Source: Pseudooceanicola nanhaiensis | GTDB taxonomy: Bacteria; Pseudomonadota; Alphaproteobacteria; Rhodobacterales; Rhodobacteraceae | Direction: 5' to 3' | Length of the DNA: 64,000 bases | Assembly: GCF_020171315.1 (NCBI RefSeq) | Contig: NZ_JAIUZP010000017.1 | Coordinates: forward strand, 1 to 64,000 | Shown here: positions 43,284 through 51,622 of the stretch, in pieces | Position numbering within the stretch: the stretch's first letter is position 1 | Layout: each line of letters starts with the position of its first letter | Notes under the pieces: model-generated | Seen by the model: the letters and a program-made list of their open reading frames with translations, nothing else | The model's database searches: none | Told to the model about the DNA's origin: nothing | Program-made: the position numbers and the translations under genes

Positions 43284-44054
43284 ATGCTCATCGCGCATCT
43301 GAGTGATTCCCACGTCCTGACCGGCGGGCGCAGGCTGGCTGATCGCTTCGACACCGGGGCCGCCTTCGACCGGCTGGTCGCCAGCCTTGCCGCCCTGACC
43401 GTCCGGCCGGATGTGATCCTCTTCTCCGGTGACCTGGGAGAGGACGCGACGGAAGAGGAATACGCCCACGTCGGCGCCGGGCTGCGCAGCCTCGGTCTGC
43501 CCGTCCTGGCCGTTCCCGGCAACCACGATGCCCGCGCGCCGATGCTGGCCCAGCTGCCCGACATGGTACGTGAGACCGGCAGCGGGCACCTCTGCCTGTG
43601 CGAAGACCTGGGTCCGCTGGTGGTGATCGGCCTCGACACTCTGGTGCCCGGCACGCCCCACGGCGAACTCTGCGCAGACCGGCTGGCGTGGCTCGACACC
43701 CAGCTGAAGACACATCAGGACCGGGACGTGCTGATCATCATGCACCACCCGCCGCTCGAGACCGGACTGCAGGACATGGATTCCATGGGGCTGCTGTCCG
43801 GGCGCGATGCCCTGGCTGCGCAGGTGGCCGCCCATGGCCGTGTGCGGGCGATCCTGTGCGGGCACATGCACCGCGCGATCCAGGGCAGCTTTGGCGGGGC
43901 GCCCGTGCGGGTGTCACCCTCGGCCTCGCACCAGATCGCTTTCGATCTGCGCCCGGGCGTGCCCTATGCCTTCAGCGACGAACCCGCGCAGTTCATGATG
44001 CACCGTTTCGGCGCCGACGGCAGCCTGGTCTCGCACGTCGTATCCGTGGGCTGA
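43284..44054 (+). CDS. Class III metallophosphoesterase, GpdQ/CpdA-like
   Basis: A 256-residue phosphodiesterase with a two-metal site. The ligands are visible in order: D8-S-H10 (AHLSDSH), D50 (FSGDLGED), N80-H81 (PGNHDARA), H154-H155 (IMHHPPLET) and H194/H196 (CGHMHRAIQG). Close relatives are the glycerophosphodiesterase GpdQ and the cAMP phosphodiesterase CpdA. AGGAG lies eight bases before ATG 43284. Because it is divergent from an ugp-type importer, cleavage of a glycerophosphodiester to glycerol phosphate is the best reading. Confidence 0.9.
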   Translation: MLIAHLSDSHVLTGGRRLADRFDTGAAFDRLVASLAALTVRPDVILFSGDLGEDATEEEYAHVGAGLRSLGLPVLAVPGNHDARAPMLAQLPDMVRETGSGHLCLCEDLGPLVVIGLDTLVPGTPHGELCADRLAWLDTQLKTHQDRDVLIIMHHPPLETGLQDMDSMGLLSGRDALAAQVAAHGRVRAILCGHMHRAIQGSFGGAPVRVSPSASHQIAFDLRPGVPYAFSDEPAQFMMHRFGADGSLVSHVVSVG

Positions 44055-44081
44055 TCCGGCACGCTCCGCGAAGACGCGGCC

Positions 44082-44870
44082 TCAGCCGGCAGTTGAGGCC
44101 ACGACCAGCAGCACCGCCCCGAAGATCAGCCGGTAGATCGCGAAGGCCGTGAACCGGTGCGTCCGGATGAAGCCGAGCAGCCATTTGACCGCGATGAACG
44201 CCGTCACGGTCGAGAAGGCAAGCGCCACGCCGAGGGCCGTCCAGTCTTCGCTCACTCCGCCGTCCTTCATCTGGGACAGCAGTTCATAGCCCGACGCGGC
44301 GTACATCGTCGGGATACCGACGAGGAAGGCGAACTCCGTCGCAGCAGAGCGGTTGGAGGTTCCCAGCAGCATCGCAACGAAGATCGTCGTGGCAGAGCGC
44401 GAGGTACCGGGGAAGACGCCCGCCACGATCTGGGCCACGCCAACCGCGATGGCCACGGACCAGGTGATCCGGGCGCTGTCGGGCAGCCCCGCCGCGCGTT
44501 TCTCGGCCAGCAGCATCCAGACACCGCCGATGATCAGGGCCCAGGCCACCGGGGTGATCTCGGTCGGAAGCTCAAAGCCCATCTTCTTGACGATCAGCCC
44601 CAGCACGCAGGTGATCAGGAAGGCAACGACGATCTTCAGCAGATAGTCCCGCGCCTCGGGATCGGACCAGCCGGTCAGCAGGCTGACGATCCGCTTCCAG
44701 TAGATCAGCGTGACAGCGAGGATAGCCCCGGCCTGGATCACGACGTTGAACAGCTCCGACCGGGCGCCCAACCAATGCTCGGCGATGATGAGGTGCCCGG
44801 TGGAGGAAATCGGGAGGAACTCGGTGATCCCCTCGAGGATGCCCAGCAGGGCGGCGTTGATCAAATCCAT
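44082..44870 (-). CDS. uppP: Undecaprenyl-diphosphatase UppP (BacA family)
   Basis: A 262-residue inner-membrane enzyme that dephosphorylates undecaprenyl diphosphate for reuse as the lipid carrier of wall and glycan synthesis. The two signature loops are present: LEGITEFLPISSTGHLIIAE (about 11-30) and VFPGTSRSATTIFVAMLLG (about 150-168). Six to eight hydrophobic segments fill the rest. I chose ATG 44870, where the family sequence begins (MDLINAALLGILEG); the frame extends 14 codons upstream. It lies 97 bases downstream of a DedA-PAP2 fusion gene. Extra copies can raise bacitracin tolerance. Confidence 0.92.
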   Translation of the reverse strand: MDLINAALLGILEGITEFLPISSTGHLIIAEHWLGARSELFNVVIQAGAILAVTLIYWKRIVSLLTGWSDPEARDYLLKIVVAFLITCVLGLIVKKMGFELPTEITPVAWALIIGGVWMLLAEKRAAGLPDSARITWSVAIAVGVAQIVAGVFPGTSRSATTIFVAMLLGTSNRSAATEFAFLVGIPTMYAASGYELLSQMKDGGVSEDWTALGVALAFSTVTAFIAVKWLLGFIRTHRFTAFAIYRLIFGAVLLVVASTAG

Positions 44871-44967
44871 CTGAAGTCTCTTTCGTGGTCTGTCCCGGGC
44901 GGGACAGGACACCCCGGGCCACTTCGATCTCGGGGCAGGACAGCCCGCGGGGACACGGGGCCGACGG

Positions 44968-47001
44968 TCAGGGTTTTTTCGTCGCGGGTGGGGACTGCGG
45001 CAGTTTCAGCAGCGCAAGCTGGCCGTCGGTGCTCCATGGCGTGCCATGCAGGTCGGTCTTGCCCTTCAGCGGCTTGGTCGGAACCCGCTGCACCGTGCCG
45101 GGCAGGAGCGAGAGCACATCGCGACGGACCTCCGCCTCCGACCACTCCGCTAAATCGCCCTCGGGAGAGAGCGCCACGGCGACGATCTCCGCGCCCGTCT
45201 CGCTCTGCCCCGCGGGCCAGAGCCGCAGGATGCTGTGCCCCGAGGGCGCGCGCAGGGTGAGGGCGGCCGGCAGCGCGTCCCGGAAGGCGGGCAGCGCGGT
45301 CGCATCGGCACGGGCCTGGTCGGCAAACTCGCCCCGCAGCGCCGCGACGACAGAGGTCACGCCCGGCGCAGGCACCGGCGTCCAGCCGCCGGCGCTCAGG
45401 TGAGCGGCAAGCGCCTCGGGCGTCGCGCCCTGAACGATCAAGGTGACCGGGGGCAGCGCTTCGCCGGTCAACGTCACGACGTCCAGCGGAAGCGTCCCGT
45501 CCGTCGCCGCCTGCTCCAAGTCGGCCACGATGGTCTGGGGCGCGGTCTGTGCGTGTTTCAGCACCGGGCGCTTTTCCACCGCCAGCCAGCCCGCCACGCC
45601 CAGAGAGAGCGCGGCAACGCCGAGGGCCAGGGCCGGGCGCGCCGCACGGGCGGGCAGGGACGTCCGACGCAGCCTCTCCGCCACACCGAAGCCGACCACC
45701 AGCCAGATGCCCCCGATGATCCATCCGTTCAGCACGTCCGAAAGGTAATGCTCGACGAGGTATATCCGCGTCAGCCCGATCGCTGCCGCCACGGTCATCC
45801 CGCCGACAAGGGCAACCGTCGGCCCGATGAAGCGCTCACGCCACAGCATCACGAAGAGGCAGGCATAGAGCGCAACGGAAATCGCCGCGTGGCCCGAGGG
45901 GAAACTGTGACTGGTTTCGAGGAAATACCCCAGTTCCGGGCGCGCCCGACCGAAGGCGAGCTTCAGCACTGTCACCGTCACCGCATCGCCCGCGACCGAG
46001 ACCGCGAGGCCAATGGCCGCCGCCGGCCGCCCCCAGAGCGCAAAGAAGGCAACAGCCCCGGCGGCCACGGTCGTCGCGACGGGCACGTGCCCCAGCTGCG
46101 TCAGCCAGCCCGCGATCGTCAGGCCCGTATCGCTCCAATAGGCGTGGGCGAGGTTCGCGATCCGCGCATCCAGCGCCGCCGTCTCGGGCAGGAACGTCAG
46201 GTCGAAGGCATTGTCGACAAAGACCCCCACCAGATAGATCAGCAGCACCACGATTGCCGTGGTCAACAGCCCTCCGCCGTGGGTCAGGTGAAGGCGCTTG
46301 GCCAGCACCGCCGTGATTCGGGGATGCCGTGCGCTCAGCCGCTTCATCGGCGGCCACTCCGACAGGTGCCGTGCCAGCCCCTCCAGCGTCACGACGATCA
46401 GCGGCCAGCCGCGCCGGATGTGACGGACCAGCAGCCAGGTGATCGCCACGATGACGGCGAAGAGGCCCAGCGGCAGGACGATCCGCGGCAGGTAGGGCGT
46501 GATCCGGGCGAGGATGTCACCCGCGATATAGCCCATGGACACATGGGCCAGTGCATAGAGGATGCCGCCGACGATGTTCCAGACGACGAACTGACGGCGG
46601 CTCAGGCCGGAAAGCGCCGCGGCAAGGGCCGCAAGACCGGCGACCGGGCCGAGGAACCGGCCCATCACCACCGCGACAGGCCCGCGCCGCCGCACGAGGT
46701 CCTGCGCGCGCTCGAAGGTCTTGCCCTGCGGCAGGCGCAGCCGCCCGCCGAGCCACCGCCCCGTGTGCCAGCTGACCTCGCCGCCCAGAATGGCGCCGAT
46801 GGCGACGAACCACACGAGGTCGAAGAAATCGAGATACCCCAGCCGCACCAGCGCGCCCCCGGCATCGACCACCAGCGTGCCGGGCGCGATGACGCCGGTG
46901 ACCCACCACCCCTCAAGGAAGGAGAACAGGCCGACGATCCAGTAGGACCAGACCCCAAGGGATTCGAGCGTCGGCAGGATGTGGGAGAGGAAGCTGTGCA
47001 T
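44968..47001 (-). CDS. DedA - PAP2 phosphatase - LssY_C fusion protein
   Basis: A 677-residue membrane protein with three parts. Residues 1-200 are DedA/VTT-like (WWVTGVIAPGTLVVDAGGAL, VVMGRFLGPVAGLAALAAAL). Residues 245-450 are a PAP2 lipid phosphatase with all motifs: KLAFGRARP (347-355), SFPSGH (366-371) and R412-x5-H418-x3-D422. The tail (about 470-677) is a soluble domain resembling LssY_C. DedA proteins move undecaprenyl phosphate or phosphatidylserine across the membrane, so fusion to a lipid phosphatase suggests flipping and dephosphorylation by one protein. It lies 97 bases upstream of uppP on the same strand. Confidence 0.9.
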   Translation of the reverse strand: MHSFLSHILPTLESLGVWSYWIVGLFSFLEGWWVTGVIAPGTLVVDAGGALVRLGYLDFFDLVWFVAIGAILGGEVSWHTGRWLGGRLRLPQGKTFERAQDLVRRRGPVAVVMGRFLGPVAGLAALAAALSGLSRRQFVVWNIVGGILYALAHVSMGYIAGDILARITPYLPRIVLPLGLFAVIVAITWLLVRHIRRGWPLIVVTLEGLARHLSEWPPMKRLSARHPRITAVLAKRLHLTHGGGLLTTAIVVLLIYLVGVFVDNAFDLTFLPETAALDARIANLAHAYWSDTGLTIAGWLTQLGHVPVATTVAAGAVAFFALWGRPAAAIGLAVSVAGDAVTVTVLKLAFGRARPELGYFLETSHSFPSGHAAISVALYACLFVMLWRERFIGPTVALVGGMTVAAAIGLTRIYLVEHYLSDVLNGWIIGGIWLVVGFGVAERLRRTSLPARAARPALALGVAALSLGVAGWLAVEKRPVLKHAQTAPQTIVADLEQAATDGTLPLDVVTLTGEALPPVTLIVQGATPEALAAHLSAGGWTPVPAPGVTSVVAALRGEFADQARADATALPAFRDALPAALTLRAPSGHSILRLWPAGQSETGAEIVAVALSPEGDLAEWSEAEVRRDVLSLLPGTVQRVPTKPLKGKTDLHGTPWSTDGQLALLKLPQSPPATKKP

Positions 47002-47178
47002 GGGCGTCCGGCGCGGCAGGCGAGGCAGAGGAATCCCCGGTCCGGCAGGCGCGCACCGGGAAAGAGGCTGAGGCACCCAACCTCGCGATTTTCCTCGGCC
47101 GATCAAGGCCCGTCCGGTCACGATTGCGAGGATCGCAGCCCGCCCGCCTTGCACGACAGCATGCTCAGGCACCGGGGA

Positions 47179-47207
47179 CGGTGTCGCCGTCGGTCACGGC
47201 GACACCG
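47179..47207 (-). terminator. Stem-loop behind the VOC gene
   Basis: CGGTGTCGCCG (47179-47189) and CGGCGACACCG (47197-47207) form a perfect 11-base stem starting eight bases after the VOC stop codon. There is no T-run downstream on the minus strand, so it may be a 3' stabiliser or a factor-aided terminator. Confidence 0.5.
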
Positions 47208-47214
47208 CAAAAGG

Positions 47215-48081
47215 TCAGGAGATCCGGATCGTGGTGCCCCAGTCGTCCTCGTAGACGCTGGCCTTCGCGGCGACTCGGCTGCGCAAGGCGACGAAGTCGA
47301 GGCCAGTCTCGCGGTCCGGTCGCCGCCCGGCACCGGCGCTCAGCCATTCGTTGACCGCCACGTGGTGGTGATAGCCCCCGGTCGACAGGAACACGGCATC
47401 GTCCCGTGTGCTCGCCGCGTCGAAGCCCAGCGTTTCGCGCCACCAGTTCCCCGCCCGGGTCGCATCGCCCACCTTCAGGTGCACATGCCCCACGCAGGTG
47501 CCCGCGGGCGCGCCGCGCCAGCTCGGCGGCAACAGGCCCAGCGTGCCCATGATCCCCTCGACGTCGAGGGGATAGGTGCCCATCTGCACCTCGCCCTGGA
47601 CCCACTCCCAACTGTCCTGCGGACGGTCGGCATAGATCTCGACGCCATTGCCCTCGGGATCGGTCAGATAGATCGCCTCGCTCACCCGATGATCCGCGGT
47701 GCCGGACACGGGAAGCTGCCGCTCGATCGCCATGGCGATCCACTGCGCCAGGTCCCGGCGCGAGGGCAGCAGGAAGGCGGTGTGGAACAGCCCGGCCTCC
47801 CGTTGGCCCGCCAGCGACAGCCCGGCCTGTTCGGTCAGCGCCAGCAGGCGCTCCCCGCCGGCGCCCATCCAGATCGTCGTATCCTCGCGGGCGACCTCCT
47901 GCAGGCCGACGGCCGCGCGGTACCAAGCCGCGAGGGCTTCGGCGTCGCGAGTGCGCAGGCCGACGGCGCCCACGTGCACCGGCGCCTGCACCGGAAGGCT
48001 GTTCGCGGCCCGCACCGCCTGCGGCAGGGTGGAGGCGAGCGCCATGGCGCCCACCCCCTTCAGCATGCTCCGCCGCCGCAT
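47215..48081 (-). CDS. VOC-family protein with Tat-like signal (extradiol dioxygenase-like)
   Basis: A 288-residue protein with two VOC (glyoxalase/bleomycin/dioxygenase) modules. MRRRSMLKGVGAMALASTLP is a probable twin-arginine signal. Module 1 (about 38-165) starts VHVGAVGLRTRDAEALAAWY and ends with ATGNGVEIYAD-like LTDPEGNGVEIYADRPQDSW; module 2 starts CVGHVHLKVGDATRAGNWWR. The His and Glu of these strands could bind a metal as in CatE-type catechol dioxygenases. It overlaps the DoxX-type gene upstream (ATGA), so the two are coupled. Confidence 0.85.
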   Translation of the reverse strand: MRRRSMLKGVGAMALASTLPQAVRAANSLPVQAPVHVGAVGLRTRDAEALAAWYRAAVGLQEVAREDTTIWMGAGGERLLALTEQAGLSLAGQREAGLFHTAFLLPSRRDLAQWIAMAIERQLPVSGTADHRVSEAIYLTDPEGNGVEIYADRPQDSWEWVQGEVQMGTYPLDVEGIMGTLGLLPPSWRGAPAGTCVGHVHLKVGDATRAGNWWRETLGFDAASTRDDAVFLSTGGYHHHVAVNEWLSAGAGRRPDRETGLDFVALRSRVAAKASVYEDDWGTTIRIS

Positions 48082-48530
48082 CACAGTTCGCGCCCGATCA
48101 GGCGGTCGACCGAGAAGCGTCCGCCGCCCTTGGCCAGGAAGGTCAGCGTCACCGCGGACCAGATCAGCGACAGCTCCGCCCCCCGGTAGCCCTGTTCGAG
48201 CACGACCCAGTGGAAGTAGACCGTCACCAGCAGGATGACGGTGGTGCCGCCTGCGGCGATGCGGGTCAGAAGGCCGAGGGCCAGCAGCAGCCCGCCGGTG
48301 AATTCCGTCACCGAGAGCAGGATCGACCAGAGCCAGCCCGGCGCAAAGCCAAGGCCCGAGACCATGTCGGCCGCGCCGGTGGGGTTCTGGATCTTGGGCC
48401 AGCCGTGGACCATCAGCGCAACGCCGCTGATGACGCGAAGCCAAAGCTCCGTCAGGGGGGCGGCCACGCGGTAGAGCGGGCCGAATACCGGCAGCAGCAG
48501 CGCCGGGCGGTCAGATGTGGATGTAATCAT
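48081..48530 (-). CDS. DoxX-family membrane protein
   Basis: A 149-residue protein with four hydrophobic helices. LWLRVISGVALMVHGWPKIQ (about 27-46) and GFAPGWLWSILLSVTEFTGG with LLLALGLLTRIAAGGTTVIL are the DoxX/DoxD pattern, including the conserved HG...K. GGAG lies eight bases before ATG 48530. DoxX proteins are linked to thiosulfate:quinone reductase or to respiratory and redox defence complexes; here the partner is a VOC protein. Confidence 0.88.
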   Translation of the reverse strand: MITSTSDRPALLLPVFGPLYRVAAPLTELWLRVISGVALMVHGWPKIQNPTGAADMVSGLGFAPGWLWSILLSVTEFTGGLLLALGLLTRIAAGGTTVILLVTVYFHWVVLEQGYRGAELSLIWSAVTLTFLAKGGGRFSVDRLIGREL

Positions 48531-48610
48531 GTCGTATCTCCATAGCATGCGAGCGCCGTCTGGCGTCGCGAAAACGGGGCACCGGGGTGCCGATACAGCT
48601 GTGATGGAGA

Positions 48611-48922
48611 TCAGGCGCGCGGTGGCCTGCGATCTGGGCGGATGGTCCGGCCCGGCGTTTGGGACATGTCGGGAAGGCGGTGCAGCGATGCCGCCACGCG
48701 GGGCGCGAAGGTCAACTCGCTCCCCACCGGAACGGCGCAGGTGAAACAGGGTTTCTTGGCTGGCACCCGCTGGGAGAGCGAGACGCCCGGCGCGATGCAA
48801 ACGCCTTCGACCTCGACCCCGGAGCTGCTCGCGCAGCCGGTCGAGGATTGCGCCTGCACCGGCGTCAGCGCCGAGAGGAGCAGGATCGAAAGGGTCACGC
48901 AGAGAGTGGCGTAGCGCAGCAT
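48611..48922 (-). CDS. Small secreted cysteine-containing protein, unknown function
   Basis: A 103-residue open frame starting MLRYATLCVTLSILLLSALT with a signal peptide ending PVQAQ. The mature part carries four spaced cysteines (TGCASSSGVEVEGVCIAPG and KKPCFTCAVPVG), suited to disulfides in the periplasm, and an Arg/Pro-rich end. The ribosome binding site is weak. I do not recognise the family. The signal peptide and cysteine pattern make a real gene likely but not certain; it sits between the DoxX gene and the amidohydrolase gene on the same strand. Confidence 0.5.
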   Translation of the reverse strand: MLRYATLCVTLSILLLSALTPVQAQSSTGCASSSGVEVEGVCIAPGVSLSQRVPAKKPCFTCAVPVGSELTFAPRVAASLHRLPDMSQTPGRTIRPDRRPPRA

Positions 48923-49078
48923 TCGCGGTCCGTGAGGTGGGTTGCCCCGTGGTTGTCGCGTCAGGCGGCGGTCAGGGCAAGCCATGCGACATGTCGGTCA
49001 CGCAAACGTCAGCACGAAACGGGCGGAAGGACGCCCCGCCGCGCAGATGTGCAGCGGGGCGATGGCAGGGCGCGCGAC

Positions 49079-50953
49079 CTACAGGGGCGCCAGAACGCCC
49101 CCGGACGGCGCCGGGCAATGCGGGTCAGCCGACGGGCAGACCGGCGAGGACTCCACGCCCATCCCTTCGCTCATCGCGTGCAGCGCGTGGTGGGCCATGT
49201 CAGGATTGCCGAAGAAGGGGAAATTCCGCATCTCGGTCTTCTGCACACCCTCCGGCGCCTCGTAGACAACGGTGTCATCCTTGATCGTGACGCGTATCTG
49301 CAGTTCGGCCAGCGTCTCGGGGTCCACTGCGGTGGGGTCGTCGGACAGGATCACGAAATCCGCCAGCTTCCCGACCTCGATCGAGCCCTTGCTGTCCTCC
49401 TCGAAATGCTGCCACGCAGGCCAGAGAGTCAGCGCCTTGAGCGCGTCCATCACGCCGACACGCTGTGCCGGTCCGAGGATATCGCCCGAGCGGGTGCGCC
49501 GGGTCACGGTGGCGGACAGGATGCGCATGCTGTCGGGGAAGGCCACCGGCGCATCGTGGTGCGAGCCGAACATCATGCCCCGCTGCCGGACCCATCCAGT
49601 GGGCGAGATATTCTCGGCATTCACCGGGCCGACGGTGTGGTCCCGGTGCCAGTCGCCCCAGTAGAAGGTGTGCATCGGGAAGAGCGAGGGGAAGATACCC
49701 AGCTTCTGGATACTGTCCACCTGGTCTTCGCGCAGGAACTGGCCATGGACCAGCACGGGCCGGTTGGTCGGCGGGCCGTATTTCTCCTCTGCCGTGCCAA
49801 TCGCGGCGATCAGCATGTCGGACGCCCCTTCGCCATTGGCATGGGTGAGGATCTGGAAACCATGGCTGAAGCACCAGTCGACCGCATCGTTCGTCTGCGC
49901 CTCGGTGATTGCGGAATAGCCCTTGTAGCCCGGCGGGTAATCCCCCACCGGGTCGTAATAGGGCCGGTCCCGCAATGCGGTGAAGCCCTGCGGCGAGCCG
50001 TCGATCGTCAGCTTGCAGCCGCCGACCCGCACGTGGCCGTCGTAGTCCTGAGAGACGTTCGCCTCGATGAAGTCCCGCGCCTCCAGCACGTCAGGGAAGG
50101 CGACCACGTCGATCGGCAATTCGCCCCGGGCGTCCACTGCCTTGAGGGCAGCCACGTTGCCCGCGCTGGAACGGCCTTCCTGCGCGGTCGTATAGCCGAA
50201 GCGCGCCCACAACTCCGCCCCGGCCTTGGCAAAGGTCTCGAACCCCTCCGGACCAAGCTGGCCCAGCAGGGGCATCAGCGCTCCGAAGAAGGCGTATTCC
50301 TCTAGCACCCCGTTGGGCCGTCCATCCTCGCCCCGGCGGATCACCCCGCCGGCCGGGTTCTCGCTCTCATCGGTGATCCCGGCAATCTCCAGCGCCTTGG
50401 AGTTGGCGACACCCAGATGCCCCGACTGATGGATGATCATGATCGGCACCTCGGTGGAGACCGCGTCCAGCTCGTCCCGCGTCGGATGCCGGAGTTCGGC
50501 CAACTGCGCGTTGTCGTAGCCGAAGCCGATGATCAGGTTCACCGCGTCCACGGCCTCCTGATTGGCCGCGACCCAGTCGCGCAGCCCCTGTTGCAGGCCC
50601 GCGATATCGCGCACGTCGCCGTCCGGCGGCGCCAGCATGTTGGCCGACAGCGCCTGAATGCCGCCGAGTACGACATGACCGTGGCTGTCGACGAAGCCGG
50701 GCAGCATCGTGCGCCCGGCGAGATCGAACATCTGCGTGTCGCCGCCCTGAAGCTTGGAAATCTCCTCCAATGTGCCGACGGCAAGGATCGTGCCGTCCTT
50801 CACGGCCACAGCCTCGGCCGTGGGCGCGGCGTCGTTGATGGTGAGGATGGGGCCGCCCGAATAGATCGTGTCGGCGCTGTCCTGCGCCAAGGCGCCCCCA
50901 TGGGTCAGAATTGTTCCCAGCAGCAGCGCTGCGGGACCTGCAAGAACTCGCAT
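49079..50953 (-). CDS. Exported amidohydrolase of the YtcJ / amidohydrolase 3 family
   Basis: A 624-residue metal-dependent hydrolase with signal peptide MRVLAGPAALLLGTILTHGG (cleavage near ALAQ). The TIM-barrel metal ligands are visible: GFVDSHGHVVLGG (His-x-His), GGCKLTIDGSPQG, LTHANGEGASD, LVHGQFLR and FGSHHDAPVA (Asp). KGSIEVGKLADFVILSDDP is the usual C-terminal flap. Relatives cleave N-substituted formamides or other exocyclic amides. CAGGAG lies about nine bases before ATG 50953. The final 25 residues (with two Cys) extend beyond the domain. Confidence 0.88.
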   Translation of the reverse strand: MRVLAGPAALLLGTILTHGGALAQDSADTIYSGGPILTINDAAPTAEAVAVKDGTILAVGTLEEISKLQGGDTQMFDLAGRTMLPGFVDSHGHVVLGGIQALSANMLAPPDGDVRDIAGLQQGLRDWVAANQEAVDAVNLIIGFGYDNAQLAELRHPTRDELDAVSTEVPIMIIHQSGHLGVANSKALEIAGITDESENPAGGVIRRGEDGRPNGVLEEYAFFGALMPLLGQLGPEGFETFAKAGAELWARFGYTTAQEGRSSAGNVAALKAVDARGELPIDVVAFPDVLEARDFIEANVSQDYDGHVRVGGCKLTIDGSPQGFTALRDRPYYDPVGDYPPGYKGYSAITEAQTNDAVDWCFSHGFQILTHANGEGASDMLIAAIGTAEEKYGPPTNRPVLVHGQFLREDQVDSIQKLGIFPSLFPMHTFYWGDWHRDHTVGPVNAENISPTGWVRQRGMMFGSHHDAPVAFPDSMRILSATVTRRTRSGDILGPAQRVGVMDALKALTLWPAWQHFEEDSKGSIEVGKLADFVILSDDPTAVDPETLAELQIRVTIKDDTVVYEAPEGVQKTEMRNFPFFGNPDMAHHALHAMSEGMGVESSPVCPSADPHCPAPSGGVLAPL

Positions 50954-51205
50954 GGCAATACTCTCCTGAATCACTCGTATGATGCACAATCTAAACAAGA
51001 AAACGCGGCGCAATCTGCGCGTTTGAGGGAAGTCTAGCGCGGGGTCTCCCTCCCGTCATCAAAATTGGGCGGGCGTCGAAGCGACAAGATCACTCCAATC
51101 CGCATTCGGTCCCCGCTCCGCCGCTGCAAGCCCGACGCAGCATGTAGACAGCCATATGGGCGCAAGTTACGGTTCGGGGAATTTTGATTTTAGGCGCGTA
51201 ATACT

Positions 51206-51622
51206 ATGACGAGTGAAACGGATATTTCGCACGGAGACCCCTCCTGGTTCGCAGGCCCGGGTGAAACCGATCTTCTGGCGTGGGTTGCAATTCTTCTGCT
51301 GGTCCTTGCGATTTTCGGATTGGTCACCCTCTACGCGGCCTTCGACCGATGGGCGGAACACAGGGCCAAGGGCACGCCGCTGGCCAAGACCATTCCCACC
51401 CTGCTTGCCATCGCACTGATCTACGAGGTCTTCCCGATCGAGCACTTCAGCCTGTTGCTTCCGCTCAGTGCGATCCTGATCGCGCTCATGGCCGACTGGT
51501 CGCGGTTCCACTCGCTGATCGGCGTCAGCACCCCCGGCCACGATGAGACAGCGCATCCCGATGCGTCGATAGCCGCGGCGCCCGCCGATCCCGTGCCCTC
51601 CGACAAGGGGTCCGCGCTATGA
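51206..51622 (+). CDS. Small inner-membrane protein, partner of HlyD-like adaptor (DUF3302-like)
   Basis: A 138-residue protein with two or three hydrophobic segments (AWVAILLLVLAIFGLVTLYA at about 25-44, then TIPTLLAIALIYEVFPIEHF, SLLLPLSAILIALMADW) and a soluble tail rich in Ala, Asp and Pro. Size and position match the small DUF3302 proteins (YiaW/YibI) that precede YiaV/YibH-type HlyD proteins in enterobacteria, but the sequence match is not certain. It overlaps the HlyD-like gene by four bases (ATGA). Confidence 0.7.
   Translation: MTSETDISHGDPSWFAGPGETDLLAWVAILLLVLAIFGLVTLYAAFDRWAEHRAKGTPLAKTIPTLLAIALIYEVFPIEHFSLLLPLSAILIALMADWSRFHSLIGVSTPGHDETAHPDASIAAAPADPVPSDKGSAL

Noticed and set aside
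45235-48189. A plus-strand open frame of about 980 codons
   Set aside because: It lies opposite the DedA-PAP2 fusion and the VOC gene and has an Arg/Gly/His-rich composition with no domain.
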